Source of the DNA: Lysobacteraceae bacterium PS02065
GTDB taxonomy: Bacteria > Pseudomonadota > Gammaproteobacteria > Xanthomonadales > Rhodanobacteraceae
Direction: 5' to 3'
Assembly (NCBI GenBank): GCA_029959555.1
Contig: JASCPI010000020.1
Location: 17,922-81,921 of the forward strand
Length of the DNA stretch: 64,000 bases
Shown here: positions 63,964 through 64,000 of the stretch, piece by piece
How positions within the stretch are numbered: position 1 is the stretch's first letter
Layout: every line of letters starts with the position of its first letter
Translations under genes and position numbers: made by a program
Notes under the pieces: model-generated
The model's input: only the letters and a program-made list of their open reading frames with translations
The model's database searches: none
What the model was told of the DNA's origin: nothing

Positions 63964-64000
63964 GCGTCTTGATTCGAAGACGCGCTTGCCGTAGCGGAAG

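Overview
The window is 64 kb of very GC-rich chromosomal DNA (about 70 % G+C by eye) from a gammaproteobacterium, most likely of the order Lysobacterales (Xanthomonadales) and perhaps a Rhodanobacteraceae/Dokdonella-type organism. Three things support this. The YebC protein starts MGRGPSIEGRKN, a form I associate with that order. The block ndk-rlmN-pilF-rodZ-yfgM-bamB-der is a gammaproteobacterial arrangement. A DUF2007 protein of the kind called 'pathogenicity-like' in xanthomonads sits beside tesB, and some exported proteins carry DGFE-type motifs. No rRNA, tRNA, CRISPR array, prophage or complete insertion sequence was seen. Most of the window is ordinary housekeeping DNA with 63 supportable genes, many joined by 4-base ATGA or TTGA overlaps.

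Left part (1-18 kb). A pair of exported DUF1501/DUF1800 proteins is followed by a minus-strand operon for a dienelactone hydrolase, a HIT protein and the three 5-oxoprolinase subunits (pxpB, pxpC, pxpA). In the other direction come rimO and a DUF3025 gene, then an ABC system of GldA/GldF/GldG type with a DUF4340 partner, DUF423 and a secreted penicillin/acyl-homoserine-lactone acylase. A stretch at about 17.06-18.08 kb is visibly less GC-rich and holds only one orphan lipoprotein gene.

Middle part (18-45 kb). This holds an M15 peptidase, an alpha/beta hydrolase, and a small operon of SPFH protein, ribbon-helix-helix regulator and DUF4177 protein with a 19-bp palindrome in its promoter. Next are an exported transglutaminase-like protein with a downstream partner, purT, bpt, tesB, an AmpD-like amidase, a cluster of five REP-like elements, and a class IV aminotransferase with two membrane genes. 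A two-repeat DUF4394 surface protein with a sorting-signal-like tail follows, then PhzF, a serine hydrolase, a spermidine-synthase-like methyltransferase, a secreted phosphodiesterase-like lipoprotein, yebC, a BenE transporter, a CAP protein, a GGDEF protein, dbpA and csaA.

Right part (44-64 kb). A TetR-fadB-fadA fatty-acid oxidation operon is followed by the ndk-to-der block, in which ispG and hisS are absent between rodZ and yfgM. After this come mobA-moeA-moeB for molybdenum cofactor, a MerR/TipAS regulator with a hydrolase, a HEPN-domain protein, rhlE, a DUF1232 protein and slyD.

The observations most worth following are the SPFH/RHH/DUF4177 operon with its palindromic operator, the REP-like cluster at 28.1-28.3 kb, the predicted leaderless transcripts (bpt, the M15 peptidase, a CpcT-like lipoprotein, the DUF1232 gene), the stand-alone HEPN protein and the DUF4394 protein. 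No convincing new defence or biosynthetic system was found. All calls come from reading the sequence; no database search was run.
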